Below are positions 7,111-15,593 of a stretch of 64,000 nucleotides of DNA, piece by piece. The translations under genes and the position numbers were made by a program. The stretch covers positions 248,001-312,000 of the forward strand of contig NZ_RCDB01000001.1 of the NCBI RefSeq assembly GCF_003651225.1, in the 5' to 3' direction. How positions within the stretch are numbered: the stretch's first letter is position 1; each line of letters begins with the position of its first letter. Origin of the DNA: Microbacterium telephonicum. Lineage in GTDB: Bacteria; Actinomycetota; Actinomycetes; Actinomycetales; Microbacteriaceae. The notes below the pieces were generated by a model, which saw only the letters and a list, made by a program, of their open reading frames with translations, did not search any database and was not told the DNA's origin.

Positions 7111-10100
7111 GTGTCGAAACTCGCCGTCCTGAGCCTGAAGAACCGCGCGCTCATCGCCCTCGTCACGATCGTCGCGGCGGTCTTCGGCGGGCTTGCGCTC
7201 ACGAGCCTCAAGCAGGAGCTCATCCCCTCGATCGAGTTCCCGCAGCTCTCGGTGCTCACGACCTACCCGGGCGCTTCCCCCGACGTCGTCAACAACGACG
7301 TGTCGACGCCGATCGAGACGGCGATCCAGAGCGTCCCCGGCCTCGAATCGACCACCGCGACGAGCACGACCAACGCGTCGATCATCCAGGCCTCCTTCAC
7401 GTACGGCACCGACCTCGCGACGGCCGAGCAGAAGATCCTGCAGGCGATCAACCGCATCCAGAGCCAGCTGCCCGACGGTGTCGAGCCCAACGTCGTGTCG
7501 TTCTCGATCGACGACCTGCCCGTCATCGCGCTCGCCCTCACCGGCTACGACGACGCCCAGACCATCCAGGGCGAGCTCGAGAACGCCGTCATCCCCGACA
7601 TCGAAGACATCGCCGGCGTCAGCGGCGCGACGATCGTCGGCGGCCAGGGGCAGCGCGTGACGATCACCCCCGACCCGGCGCGCCTCGCGGAGTCGGGCTT
7701 CAGCCAGAGCGACATCTCCGACGCGCTGAAGCAGAACGGCGTGCTGTTCCCGGGCGGCACGGTCAGCGAGGGCGACCAGACTCTGACGGTGCAGACCGGC
7801 GCCAAGCTCACCTCGGTCGACGAGATCGCCGCGCTGCCCCTCGTGCCGTCCTCGCCCGAGCAGGCAGCCGGCGGCCCGAAGACGATCGCCGACGTCGCCA
7901 CGGTCGCGCTCGGGCAGGATCCCGTCACCTCGATCTCGCGTGTGAACGGCGAGCCCGCCCTCACGATCTCGATCACGAAGCTTCCCGCCGCCAACACGGT
8001 CGACGTCTCGCGCGCCGTGACCGCCGCCCTCCCCGACCTGCAGTCCGCCATCGGCGACGACGCCGAGTTCACGATCGTCTTCGACCAGGCGCCCTACATC
8101 GAGCAGTCGATCGAGGCACTCGCGCAGGAGGGTCTGCTCGGACTCGTCTTCGCCGTGCTCGTCATCTTCGTGTTCCTGCTGTCGGTGCGCTCGACCCTCG
8201 TCGCCGCGATCTCGATCCCGACGAGCGTGCTGATCACCTTCGTCGGCATCCAGGCGTTCGGCTATTCGCTCAACATCCTCACCCTCGGCGCCCTCACGAT
8301 CGCCATCGGACGCGTCGTCGACGACTCGATCGTCGTCATCGAGAACATCAAGCGGCACTATGTCGGCGCCGCCGACAAGCTGCGCTCGATCCTGCTCGCG
8401 GTGCGCGAGGTCGCCGCCGCCATCACGGCGTCGACGATCACGACGGTCGCCGTGTTCCTGCCGATCGCCTTCGTCGGCGACGTCACCGGCGAGCTGTTCC
8501 GGCCCTTCGCGCTGACCGTCACGATCGCGATGGCGGCGTCGCTGTTCGTCGCGCTCACGATCGTGCCCGTGCTCGCGTACTGGTTCCTCAAGCCCGGCAA
8601 GCCTCTGCTCGACGCCGACGGCCGGCAGGTCGACCCCGAGGACCCGTCCGCGCCGCCGTCGCGCCTGCAGAAGGGCTACCTGCCGATCCTGCGCTGGACG
8701 CTCAAGCACTCCTGGATCACCCTGCTGCTCGCGGTGCTCGTGCTCGCCGGCACCGTGGCCGCCGCCCCGCTGATGAAGACGAACTTCCTCGGCGACAGCG
8801 GCCAGAACACCTTCACCGTCACACAGGATCTCGGCCCCGCCGCGAGCCTCGATGCGCAGGATGCCGCCGCCCAGACCGTCGAGGATGCGATCCTCGGCGT
8901 CGACGGCATCGACACCGTGCAGACCTCGATCGGCTCGTCGGGCTCGGCGATCCGCGACGCGTTCGCCGGCGGCGGCGCCGGGATCACGTACTCGATCACG
9001 ACCGACCCGTCGGCCGACCAGGTGGCCGTGCGCGAAGACGTGCAGCAGGCCGTCACCGACCTCGACGACGTCGGCACCGTGACCGTCTCGGGCGGTCAGG
9101 GCGGCTTCGGCTCGAGCGACATCGAGGTCGACGTGACCGCGCCCGACGCCGTCGCGCTGCAGCAGGCCACCGACACGGTCGTCGATGCACTCGACGGCGC
9201 CGACGGCCTCGGCCAAGTGACCTCGAACCTCGCCGCCTCGCTGCCCTACGTCGCCGTGACCGTCGACCGCGACGCGGCCGCCGCGCTGGGTCTATCGGAG
9301 GTCGCCGTCGGCGGCCTCGTGTCGAGCACGATGCAGCCCGCACAGATCGGCACCGTCGAGATCGACGGCACCGGGCTCACCGTCTACCTGCAGGCCGAGT
9401 CGGTGCCCGCGACGATCGGAGACCTGCAGAACCTGCAGATCCCGAGCGCCGCCGGGCCCATCCCGCTGTCGCAGATCGCCACGGTCGAAGAGAGCGAGGG
9501 CCCCACCTCGATCACGACGCAGCGCGGCCAGCGCACCGCGACCGTGACGGTGACCCCGTCCACCGACGACCTCAACGCGGCATCCGCCTCGGTGACCGCG
9601 GCCATCGCCGACCTCGACCTGCCCACGGGCGCCGACGCCGAGGTCGGGGGCGTGCTCTCGCAGCAGCAGGACGCCTTCGGTCAGCTCGGGCTCGCGATGC
9701 TCGCGGCGATCCTCATCGTCTACATCGTGATGGTCGCGACGTTCAAGTCTCTGCGCCAGCCGCTGCTGCTGCTGATCTCGGTGCCGTTCGCGGCGACCGG
9801 CGCCATCCTGCTGCAGATCGCGACCGGCGTGCCGCTGGGAGTCGCCTCGCTCATCGGCGTACTGATGCTCATCGGCATCGTCGTCACGAACGCGATCGTG
9901 CTCGTCGACCTCGTCAACCAGTACCGCGAGAAGGGGCTGACGGCGCACGATGCGACCCTCGCCGGCGGTGCTCGTCGACTGCGGCCGATCCTCATGACCG
10001 CCCTCGCGACGATCTTCGCGCTGACGCCGATGGCCCTCGGCATCACCGGCCACGGCGGGTTCATCTCGCAGCCGCTCGCGATCGTCGTGATCGGCGGCCT

Positions 10101-11019
10101 CATCTCGTCGACCGTGCTGACCCTGCTCGTGCTGCCGACGCTGTACAACCTCGTCGAAGGCGCCAAGGAGCGTCGCCGCGTGCGCCGCGGCGAGCCCGCC
10201 GTGCTGCCGTCCGGGTTCGCCCCGGGGGCCCCGGCCGCCGCGCTCGTCGGTGTCGGGGTGGATGCGGGTGCCGGTGCCGCCGGTGTCGCGGGCGCCGAGG
10301 GCGCCGCGGGCGCTGCGCCGGCCACGCGCCGTGAGCGGCGGATGCTGCAGGAGGCCGCGACCGGCGGCATCCCGATCATCGCGCCGGTCGCCGTCGCCGC
10401 GGCCGACGAGCCTGTCGCGGAGTCGGTGGAGCCTGCGGCCGAGGTGGCGCCCGTGATCGAGGAGGCACCCGACGTCGAGGTCGCCTCCGACGCGCCGGCG
10501 CCCGCCGCGGCGCTCGAGGACGCGTCGGACGAGGCCGCCGCATCCGACCTGCCCGTCGAGACGGAGTCGGACGACGAAGGCGAACCGGACGCCGAAGGCG
10601 AGCCCGCAGTTCACGGCGAGTCGGAGGAGACGGCCGCCGAGCCGGAGCCCCACGACGAGTCGCGTGAGGACGACGCGTCCGACACCGCCCTGGAGCCCGT
10701 CATCGAGGAGTCGCCGGACGTGGAACTCACCTCCGACGAGCCCGCGGGCGGTTCTCCCCGAGCCGACGATGAGCCGACCGGGTCGGAGTCCGAGGGTGAG
10801 ACCGAGTCCGAGGTCGCACAGGCGTGGGCGCCCAGCGATGACTGGCACCCCGTCGCGGAGGAGTCGTCCGCGCACGAAGAGCCCGCGCCCGAGGCGTCTG
10901 CGGACGAGGATTCGGCTCCCGAGCACAGTGAGTTGGACGGCGACGACTCCGGCGACGCGGACGACGAGGCCGGCGACGCCGCTCACGACGGCGACGAACA
11001 CCACCACCACCGCGACTGA
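7111..11019 (+). CDS. RND-family exporter (HAE1/AcrB-like) with long acidic tail
   Basis: A proton-driven resistance-nodulation-division exporter of 1,302 residues; residues 1 to about 1,020 are the normal AcrB-like module. Seen: TM1 (KNRALIALVTIVAAVFGGLA), porter domain, TM2-6 with the proton-relay pair Asp404-Asp405 in GRVVDDSIVVIEN, then the second half with TM7-12 and FKSLRQPLLLLISVPFAATG. From about residue 1,021 comes a 280-residue Ala/Glu/Asp/Pro-rich, predicted disordered tail ending HHHHRD, far beyond the family length. The GTG at 7111 was chosen because the conserved start (SKLAVLSLKNRALI) begins there with AAAGG upstream; an ATG at 7042 would add 23 non-conserved residues. No membrane-fusion or outer-membrane partner is adjacent, as expected in Actinobacteria. 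Substrate unknown. Confidence 0.9.
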   Translation: MSKLAVLSLKNRALIALVTIVAAVFGGLALTSLKQELIPSIEFPQLSVLTTYPGASPDVVNNDVSTPIETAIQSVPGLESTTATSTTNASIIQASFTYGTDLATAEQKILQAINRIQSQLPDGVEPNVVSFSIDDLPVIALALTGYDDAQTIQGELENAVIPDIEDIAGVSGATIVGGQGQRVTITPDPARLAESGFSQSDISDALKQNGVLFPGGTVSEGDQTLTVQTGAKLTSVDEIAALPLVPSSPEQAAGGPKTIADVATVALGQDPVTSISRVNGEPALTISITKLPAANTVDVSRAVTAALPDLQSAIGDDAEFTIVFDQAPYIEQSIEALAQEGLLGLVFAVLVIFVFLLSVRSTLVAAISIPTSVLITFVGIQAFGYSLNILTLGALTIAIGRVVDDSIVVIENIKRHYVGAADKLRSILLAVREVAAAITASTITTVAVFLPIAFVGDVTGELFRPFALTVTIAMAASLFVALTIVPVLAYWFLKPGKPLLDADGRQVDPEDPSAPPSRLQKGYLPILRWTLKHSWITLLLAVLVLAGTVAAAPLMKTNFLGDSGQNTFTVTQDLGPAASLDAQDAAAQTVEDAILGVDGIDTVQTSIGSSGSAIRDAFAGGGAGITYSITTDPSADQVAVREDVQQAVTDLDDVGTVTVSGGQGGFGSSDIEVDVTAPDAVALQQATDTVVDALDGADGLGQVTSNLAASLPYVAVTVDRDAAAALGLSEVAVGGLVSSTMQPAQIGTVEIDGTGLTVYLQAESVPATIGDLQNLQIPSAAGPIPLSQIATVEESEGPTSITTQRGQRTATVTVTPSTDDLNAASASVTAAIADLDLPTGADAEVGGVLSQQQDAFGQLGLAMLAAILIVYIVMVATFKSLRQPLLLLISVPFAATGAILLQIATGVPLGVASLIGVLMLIGIVVTNAIVLVDLVNQYREKGLTAHDATLAGGARRLRPILMTALATIFALTPMALGITGHGGFISQPLAIVVIGGLISSTVLTLLVLPTLYNLVEGAKERRRVRRGEPAVLPSGFAPGAPAAALVGVGVDAGAGAAGVAGAEGAAGAAPATRRERRMLQEAATGGIPIIAPVAVAAADEPVAESVEPAAEVAPVIEEAPDVEVASDAPAPAAALEDASDEAAASDLPVETESDDEGEPDAEGEPAVHGESEETAAEPEPHDESREDDASDTALEPVIEESPDVELTSDEPAGGSPRADDEPTGSESEGETESEVAQAWAPSDDWHPVAEESSAHEEPAPEASADEDSAPEHSELDGDDSGDADDEAGDAAHDGDEHHHHRD

Positions 11020-11030
11020 CGGCATCCGTT

Positions 11031-11058
11031 GGGAACCCGCCGCGACCGGCGGGTTCCC
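11031..11058. terminator. Hairpin terminator after RND gene
   Basis: GGGAACCCGCCG-CGAC-CGGCGGGTTCCC is a perfect 12-bp stem with a 4-base loop, 12 bases after the RND stop. There is no U-tract. Confidence 0.8.
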
Positions 11059-11261
11059 AGGCGGGGCCGGTAGACTCCTGCGGTCGGCTTTCGGACACCG
11101 CGTACGCGCGGATGGGTTTGTGAGTCCAGGGGCCGATGGTGAGCGTCGATCGACGCACATGACCATCACTGTGAATGGCCCCGGCGACGTCCGGGCGGCC
11201 CGCCCCGCGGATCTCGCGAGCGGGCGCTGTTCTCGTGCGAACAGAACCCGGAAAGACCCCC
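11059..11261 (+). promoter_or_regulatory. Promoter and long 5' leader of DEAD-box helicase
   Basis: A TAGACT hexamer at 11071-11076 could be the -10 element, giving a leader of about 180 bases before the helicase ATG. The leader holds a CTGTTC-TCGTGC-GAACAG dyad near its end. Cold-shock-type RNA helicases often have long regulatory leaders; no known riboswitch motif is recognisable here. Confidence 0.35.
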
Positions 11262-13382
11262 ATGCCCAAGAACAAGAAGCCGGCCGGCGGCCGCGCGCAG
11301 AACTTCGAGCCGCGCTACGGCAAGAAGACCTCCTTCCAGGATGCGAAGCGTCGCCCCGGGCAGTCGTCCGCCGGCACGCCCGGCAGCAAGAGCCCCGGCC
11401 ACCGCGGCTACCGGCCCGAGGCCGAAGAGGCCCCTGCCAAGAAGCGCTGGTCGGCACAGGAGCGCGCCGGCCGCGACGAGGCCCGCGGCATCCGCAACCA
11501 CTCCCGCGACACCCGCCGCGACGACCGTCCCGCCCGCGACGAGCGTCCGCGCCGTGACGCCGGCGACCGCGCCCCGCGTCGCTCGTTCGACGACCGCGCC
11601 CCCCGTCGTGCCTTCGACGACCGGCCTGTTCGCAACTCCGGAGAATTCGACCGCAACCGGGCGCAGCGCGGCGATTCGGGCCGCGAGCGCACGGATGTCC
11701 GGAGTTATGACCGCCCGGCCCGGGGCTTCGACCGCCCAGCCCGGGGCTTCGACCGCCGCACCTTCGACGACCGCCCGCGCCGCGACTACGACGACCGCCC
11801 GGTTCGCAACTCCGGAGATGTCGACCGGAACCGGCCGCAGCGCGGCGAATCCGGCCGCGACCGCACCGATCTCCGGAGTTATGACCGCCCCGCCCGGGGC
11901 GACCGCCCCCGTCGTGACGACGGACCCGCGCGGAGCTTCGACCGCCCGGCCCGTGACGACCGCGCCCGCCGCGACGACCGGTCCCGGCGCGACGACCGTC
12001 CCGGGCGCGACCGCACCGAGACGCGCGCGAACCGGTCGGATTGGGGCCACGCGGCGGGAGGCTCCGCGCACCGCGATAGCGGTGGGTGGAGTCGGCGTGG
12101 GGAGAGCGCCGACTCCAAGGCGGCGGCGCACGCCGACCACGTCGACGTCGTGCACGAGCGGCTGCAGGCCGAAGCGGTGGATGCCGCGACCGTGACGGCC
12201 GCCGGGTTCGGCGACCTCGGGCTCGGGCAGAACATCGTCAAGCGTCTCGCCGAGCTCGGCGCCGAGACGCCGTTCCCGATCCAGGCCGCGACGATCCGTC
12301 CGATCCTCGACGGCCGCGACGTGCTCGCCCGCGGACGCACCGGTTCGGGTAAGACCATCGCCTTCGGCGCGCCGCTGGTCGAGGCGGTGCTGCGCGGTCA
12401 GGCCGGCAAGCGCCGCGAGTTCGGGCGCGCCCCGAAGGCGCTGATCCTCGCCCCCACGCGCGAACTCGCGCTGCAGATCGACCGCACGGTGCAGGCGCTC
12501 GCCCGCAGCGTCGGCCTGTTCACGACGCAGATCTACGGCGGGGTCCCCCAGGCGCGCCAGGTCGGCGCGCTGAAGAAGGGCGTCGACATCATCGTCGGCA
12601 CCCCGGGCCGCATCGAAGACCTCGAGCGTCAGGGCAAGCTCGACTTGTCCGACATCGGCGTCGTCGTGCTCGACGAGGCCGACCACATGAGCGAGCTCGG
12701 CTTCCTCGAGCCGATGCAGCGCATCCTCCGCCTCGTGCCGCAGGATGCCCAGAAGCTCCTCTTCTCGGCCACCCTCGACCGCGAGGTCGCCGCGCTGGTC
12801 GATGAGTTCCTGATCGACCCGGCCGTCTACGAGGTCGCCGGCGAGACGCAGGACACCGGCACGATCGAGCACCGCGTGCTCGTGATCGACCACCGCGACA
12901 AGACCGAGATGCTCGTCTCGCTTGCCGACCGCGACGGCAAGACGCTGATCTTCACCCGCACGCGCGCGTTCGCCGAGATGGTGGCCGAGAGCCTCGACGA
13001 CGCCGGCATCCCCGCCGTCGCCCTGCACGGCGACCTCAACCAGGCCAAGCGCACCCGCAACCTGCAGCGCCTCACCGACGGCAAGGTGCGGGTGCTCGTC
13101 GCCACCGATGTCGCGGCCCGCGGCATCCACGTCGACGACATCGACCTCGTCATCCAGGCGGATGCGGCCGAGGAGTACAAGACGTACCTGCACCGTTCGG
13201 GTCGCACCGGGCGCGCCGGGCGTGAGGGCACCGTGGTGACGCTCATCACGCGTCAGCGCCGCCGCCGGATGCAGGAGATGCTCGAGCGCGCCGAGATCGA
13301 CGCGCCGTTCGACGACGTGCGTCTCGGCGACGACCTGCTCGAGGAGCTCAGCGGCCGTCAGGCCCGCGACGTCGACGCCTGA
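11262..13382 (+). CDS. DEAD-box RNA helicase with disordered Arg/Asp-rich N-terminus
   Basis: A 706-residue ATP-dependent RNA helicase, probably acting in ribosome assembly, RNA decay or cold adaptation. The core (about residues 300-690) has all motifs: Q-motif region, ARGRTGSGKTIAFG (I), PTRELALQ (Ia), GTPGRIEDL, VLDEADHM (II), LFSATLD (III), LIFTRTR (IV), VLVATDVAARGI (V) and HRSGRTGRAG (VI). Unusually, the low-complexity Arg/Asp/Pro region that most relatives carry at the C-terminus is at the N-terminus (about residues 80-260). It contains two copies of a roughly 55-residue repeat, each carrying the AACTCCGGAG palindromic element. The ATG at 11262 has GGAAAG upstream. Such tails typically drive RNA binding and condensate formation. 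Confidence 0.93.
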   Translation: MPKNKKPAGGRAQNFEPRYGKKTSFQDAKRRPGQSSAGTPGSKSPGHRGYRPEAEEAPAKKRWSAQERAGRDEARGIRNHSRDTRRDDRPARDERPRRDAGDRAPRRSFDDRAPRRAFDDRPVRNSGEFDRNRAQRGDSGRERTDVRSYDRPARGFDRPARGFDRRTFDDRPRRDYDDRPVRNSGDVDRNRPQRGESGRDRTDLRSYDRPARGDRPRRDDGPARSFDRPARDDRARRDDRSRRDDRPGRDRTETRANRSDWGHAAGGSAHRDSGGWSRRGESADSKAAAHADHVDVVHERLQAEAVDAATVTAAGFGDLGLGQNIVKRLAELGAETPFPIQAATIRPILDGRDVLARGRTGSGKTIAFGAPLVEAVLRGQAGKRREFGRAPKALILAPTRELALQIDRTVQALARSVGLFTTQIYGGVPQARQVGALKKGVDIIVGTPGRIEDLERQGKLDLSDIGVVVLDEADHMSELGFLEPMQRILRLVPQDAQKLLFSATLDREVAALVDEFLIDPAVYEVAGETQDTGTIEHRVLVIDHRDKTEMLVSLADRDGKTLIFTRTRAFAEMVAESLDDAGIPAVALHGDLNQAKRTRNLQRLTDGKVRVLVATDVAARGIHVDDIDLVIQADAAEEYKTYLHRSGRTGRAGREGTVVTLITRQRRRRMQEMLERAEIDAPFDDVRLGDDLLEELSGRQARDVDA
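11634..11706 (+). repeat. Intragenic palindrome-ended element, copy A
   Basis: Left arm AACTCCGGA at 11634-11642 and right arm TCCGGAGTT at 11698-11706, 73 bases end to end, inside the helicase gene. Translated, the arms give RNSGE and VRSYDR. Flanking bases GTTCGC (left) are shared with copy B. Confidence 0.7.
11808..11880 (+). repeat. Intragenic palindrome-ended element, copy B
   Basis: Left arm AACTCCGGA at 11808-11816 and right arm TCCGGAGTT at 11872-11880, again 73 bases. It is clearly a duplicate of copy A (interior similar), 174 bases downstream and in the same reading frame; arms read RNSGD and LRSYDR. Confidence 0.7.
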
Positions 13383-13397
13383 GTCGGTCGCGCCGGT

Positions 13398-14663
13398 TCA
13401 GGCCAGCGTCTCGAGGGCGGATGCGGCCGCGCCGGCGCCCCCGGCGGCCTCGAGCTGCGCGGCGACCCTCTGTGCGGCCGCGCGGTAGGACGGGTCCGCA
13501 CGCACCCGTCGCACCGCGGTGCGCACCTGCATCGCGGTGGGGGTGCCGGTCTTCAGGTTCACGCCGGCGCCCGACCACGCCACGCGGGCGGCGACTTCGG
13601 GTTTGTCGAGGTCGCCGCCGGCGACGACCAGCGGGATGCCGCGGCTGAGCGCGCCCAGCGTGCCTCCCCAGCCGCCGTTGGTCACCATGGTCTCGATCTT
13701 CGGCAGCAGGTGCGCGTGCGGCAGGAACCCCGCAACCCGCACGTTGGCCGGCACGGGGAACGGCAGCTCGTCGCGCCCGCGGATGCCGGTGGTCGCGACG
13801 ACCAGCACGGGCTCGCCGGCGAGGGCCTCCATCGCGGGACGCAGCAGATCGTCGGGGTCGATGTTCTGGGTGCCCTGCGTGACGTGCACGACGGGCAGCG
13901 GCCCGTCGAGCTCGCCCCACCACGGCGGCGGGTCGAACGGTGCCGTCGACGGCCGCGAGAGCGCGCCGACGAACCGCAGCGACGCCGGTCGGTCGGTGCG
14001 TCCGTAGTCGAGCAGGCGGCATCCGGCGGCCACCGCGAGGTGGGGCGAGAATGCCTGATGGTCGAGTCCCGCGCGCGACGGCGCGACGCCCGCCTCCGCC
14101 CGCGCGCGGCGCAGGGCGCCGCTGATCGGTCCCGACAGCACCGGGACCGCGGCGCGCAGCAGCGCGTCACGCGTGCGCGTGAGCGGATTCGTCCCCGGCG
14201 CCAGTCCGAGTCCTCCCGGCGGGCCCTGGGCGCCGGCGAGGTTCAGCGGGATGATGCAGATCGTCGCCCAGATCGTGCCCTCGCGTTGCGCGAAGAACGC
14301 GGCTCCGAGCGACATCTCGTCGCCCGCGATCACGTCCCACGGTTGGCGCGCGTACTCGGCGGCCAGGTCGCGCGCCTGGGCGGGTGCCGTCGCGATGAAC
14401 ACGTCGACGACGTTGACGAGCACCTGCCGCATCCCCTTCTTCCCGCGGAGCCGGGGGAACGTCGCCGGCAGGTCGTGCTCGTCGAAGTCGGGCGCCTCCC
14501 GCCAGGGCACCAGTCGTGCCCCGGATGCGGTGACCGCGGCGGCGAAGGCCTGCCCGGTGTACACGCGCACGTCGTGGTCGCGGGCGACGAGCTCGGCGGC
14601 GACGGCGAGGACGGGATTCACGTGCCCCGTGAACGGCTGCACCGACAGCAGGTACCGGGTCAT
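13398..14663 (-). CDS. GT1-like glycosyltransferase (MGT/UGT type)
   Basis: A 421-residue GT-B fold glycosyltransferase that would move a sugar from a nucleotide sugar to a small acceptor such as a macrolide, sterol or lipid. Seen: the N-terminal acceptor domain starting YLLSVQPFTGHVNPVLAVAA, with the conserved GH pair, and the C-terminal nucleotide-sugar domain with VVHVTQGT, FLPHAHLLPKIETMVTNGGW, GTLGALSRGIPLVVAGGD and DKPEVAARVAWSGAGV. Length is standard. The ATG at 14663 lies behind a GGAGG motif. It ends 15 bases from the helicase stop (convergent). No biosynthetic cluster surrounds it, so detoxification by glycosylation of an antibiotic is as likely as a biosynthetic role. Confidence 0.88.
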   Translation of the reverse strand: MTRYLLSVQPFTGHVNPVLAVAAELVARDHDVRVYTGQAFAAAVTASGARLVPWREAPDFDEHDLPATFPRLRGKKGMRQVLVNVVDVFIATAPAQARDLAAEYARQPWDVIAGDEMSLGAAFFAQREGTIWATICIIPLNLAGAQGPPGGLGLAPGTNPLTRTRDALLRAAVPVLSGPISGALRRARAEAGVAPSRAGLDHQAFSPHLAVAAGCRLLDYGRTDRPASLRFVGALSRPSTAPFDPPPWWGELDGPLPVVHVTQGTQNIDPDDLLRPAMEALAGEPVLVVATTGIRGRDELPFPVPANVRVAGFLPHAHLLPKIETMVTNGGWGGTLGALSRGIPLVVAGGDLDKPEVAARVAWSGAGVNLKTGTPTAMQVRTAVRRVRADPSYRAAAQRVAAQLEAAGGAGAAASALETLA

Positions 14664-14730
14664 GGCGCCATGATCCTCCGACCGGGGTCGTCCCGCCAGA
14701 TGCCGCTCGCCCGGCCGACGGTCGCACCGC

Positions 14731-14736
14731 TACGGT
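14731..14736 (+). promoter_or_regulatory. -10 hexamer of leaderless lipoprotein message
   Basis: TACGGT ends six bases before the ATG at 14743 with no ribosome binding site in between, matching the leaderless pattern of this window. Confidence 0.5.
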
Positions 14737-14742
14737 GGGCGC

Positions 14743-15390
14743 ATGGGGAGACGTACGGCCGTCGCGGGGGCAGCGGCGATCATGATGCTGGGGCTTGCCG
14801 CGTGCAGTGCGCCGACCACGACGACCGCGCCGACGGGCACGCCGACGCCGACACCGACGGCGACCGTGGTGACGACGGCGCCGACCCCGTCGGAGTCACC
14901 CGATCCCGGGGCGTCATCGTCGGCATCCGGGCCGCTGACGATGCCGACGTGCGACCAGATCATGGACGCGGCGGCCACCGCTGAGCTGTTCGACTCCGCG
15001 ATCGTCCCGATCACCGGGATCGACGGTCTCGACCCGCAGGGGCTCCCGGGGCCGGTGGCGCAGGCGGCGCTCGCGTCGGCGTCCAACCGGGTCTCGTGCA
15101 TGTGGGGCATCCCGAACTCCGACGGCGGGTTCCACGGCGTCGTCGCCGAGCTCGATCCCACGACGCGCGCAGGCCTCGTCGCGGCGCTCGATGCGAGCGA
15201 CTACGAGCGCTCGACCGTCGCGGGCGCGCCCACGTGGGGCACCGACGTCGACGACGTGATGGGGTACTCGGTCTCGTACACGATCGACGGCGACGCGTGG
15301 GTGATCGTGCTCGGCACCCTGTTCTTCCACGACCATTCCGCGCCTGTGACCGAGCGGGCGCTCGCCGCGCTGCGCGCCGCCAACGCCTAG
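14743..15390 (+). CDS. Secreted lipoprotein, function unknown
   Basis: A 215-residue lipoprotein exported and anchored to the membrane by lipid on Cys21 (lipobox GLAAC after a short hydrophobic signal). A Thr/Pro/Ser-rich linker (residues 22-65) spaces the folded domain from the membrane. The folded part (about 66-215) contains Cys69 (MPTCDQIM) and Cys118 (SCMWGIP), probably disulfide-bonded, and ends in an Ala-rich helix. The pattern (Cys at the domain start, CxW in the middle) resembles many small actinobacterial surface lipoproteins without assigned function. It is monocistronic, divergent from the glycosyltransferase, and apparently leaderless. Confidence 0.75.
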   Translation: MGRRTAVAGAAAIMMLGLAACSAPTTTTAPTGTPTPTPTATVVTTAPTPSESPDPGASSSASGPLTMPTCDQIMDAAATAELFDSAIVPITGIDGLDPQGLPGPVAQAALASASNRVSCMWGIPNSDGGFHGVVAELDPTTRAGLVAALDASDYERSTVAGAPTWGTDVDDVMGYSVSYTIDGDAWVIVLGTLFFHDHSAPVTERALAALRAANA

Positions 15391-15458
15391 CACCGAGCTC
15401 GCGCCGCCGTCCGCCAGCGCCCGTCCAGACGCGCTCGTCGCCCTCCCGACGCGCCCTC

Positions 15459-15562
15459 GCTGTGCACATCTCAGGATGAACCGGACCGGTGGTCACCGTA
15501 CGCCGCGGATTCCCGGGGTGGCTCGCGGCGGCGGCAGTCGATCATCCTGAGAAGTGAACAGC
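15459..15562. repeat. Intergenic element with 21-bp imperfect inverted ends
   Basis: Left arm 15459-15479 (GCTGTGCACATCTCAGGATG plus A) and right arm 15542-15562 match as inverted repeats at 19 of 21 positions, around 62 bases containing further small dyads. It lies between convergent genes, so terminator function is possible, but the size suits a MITE- or REP-like repeat. Confidence 0.65.
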
Positions 15563-15593
15563 GGGACGCCGGAGCGCCGCACAGGCGAGGCGG

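Noticed and set aside
6154..9216. Long minus-strand open frame of about 1,000 codons antisense to crcB and the RND gene
   Set aside because: Its translation is Arg/Asp/Gly-rich without any domain, which is typical of antisense frames in G+C-rich DNA; the plus-strand genes are well-defined families.
13398..14663. Glycosyltransferase as part of an antibiotic biosynthesis cluster
   Set aside because: Neighbours are a helicase, an unrelated lipoprotein and a radical SAM protein with separate promoters; no polyketide, peptide synthetase or tailoring genes are present.
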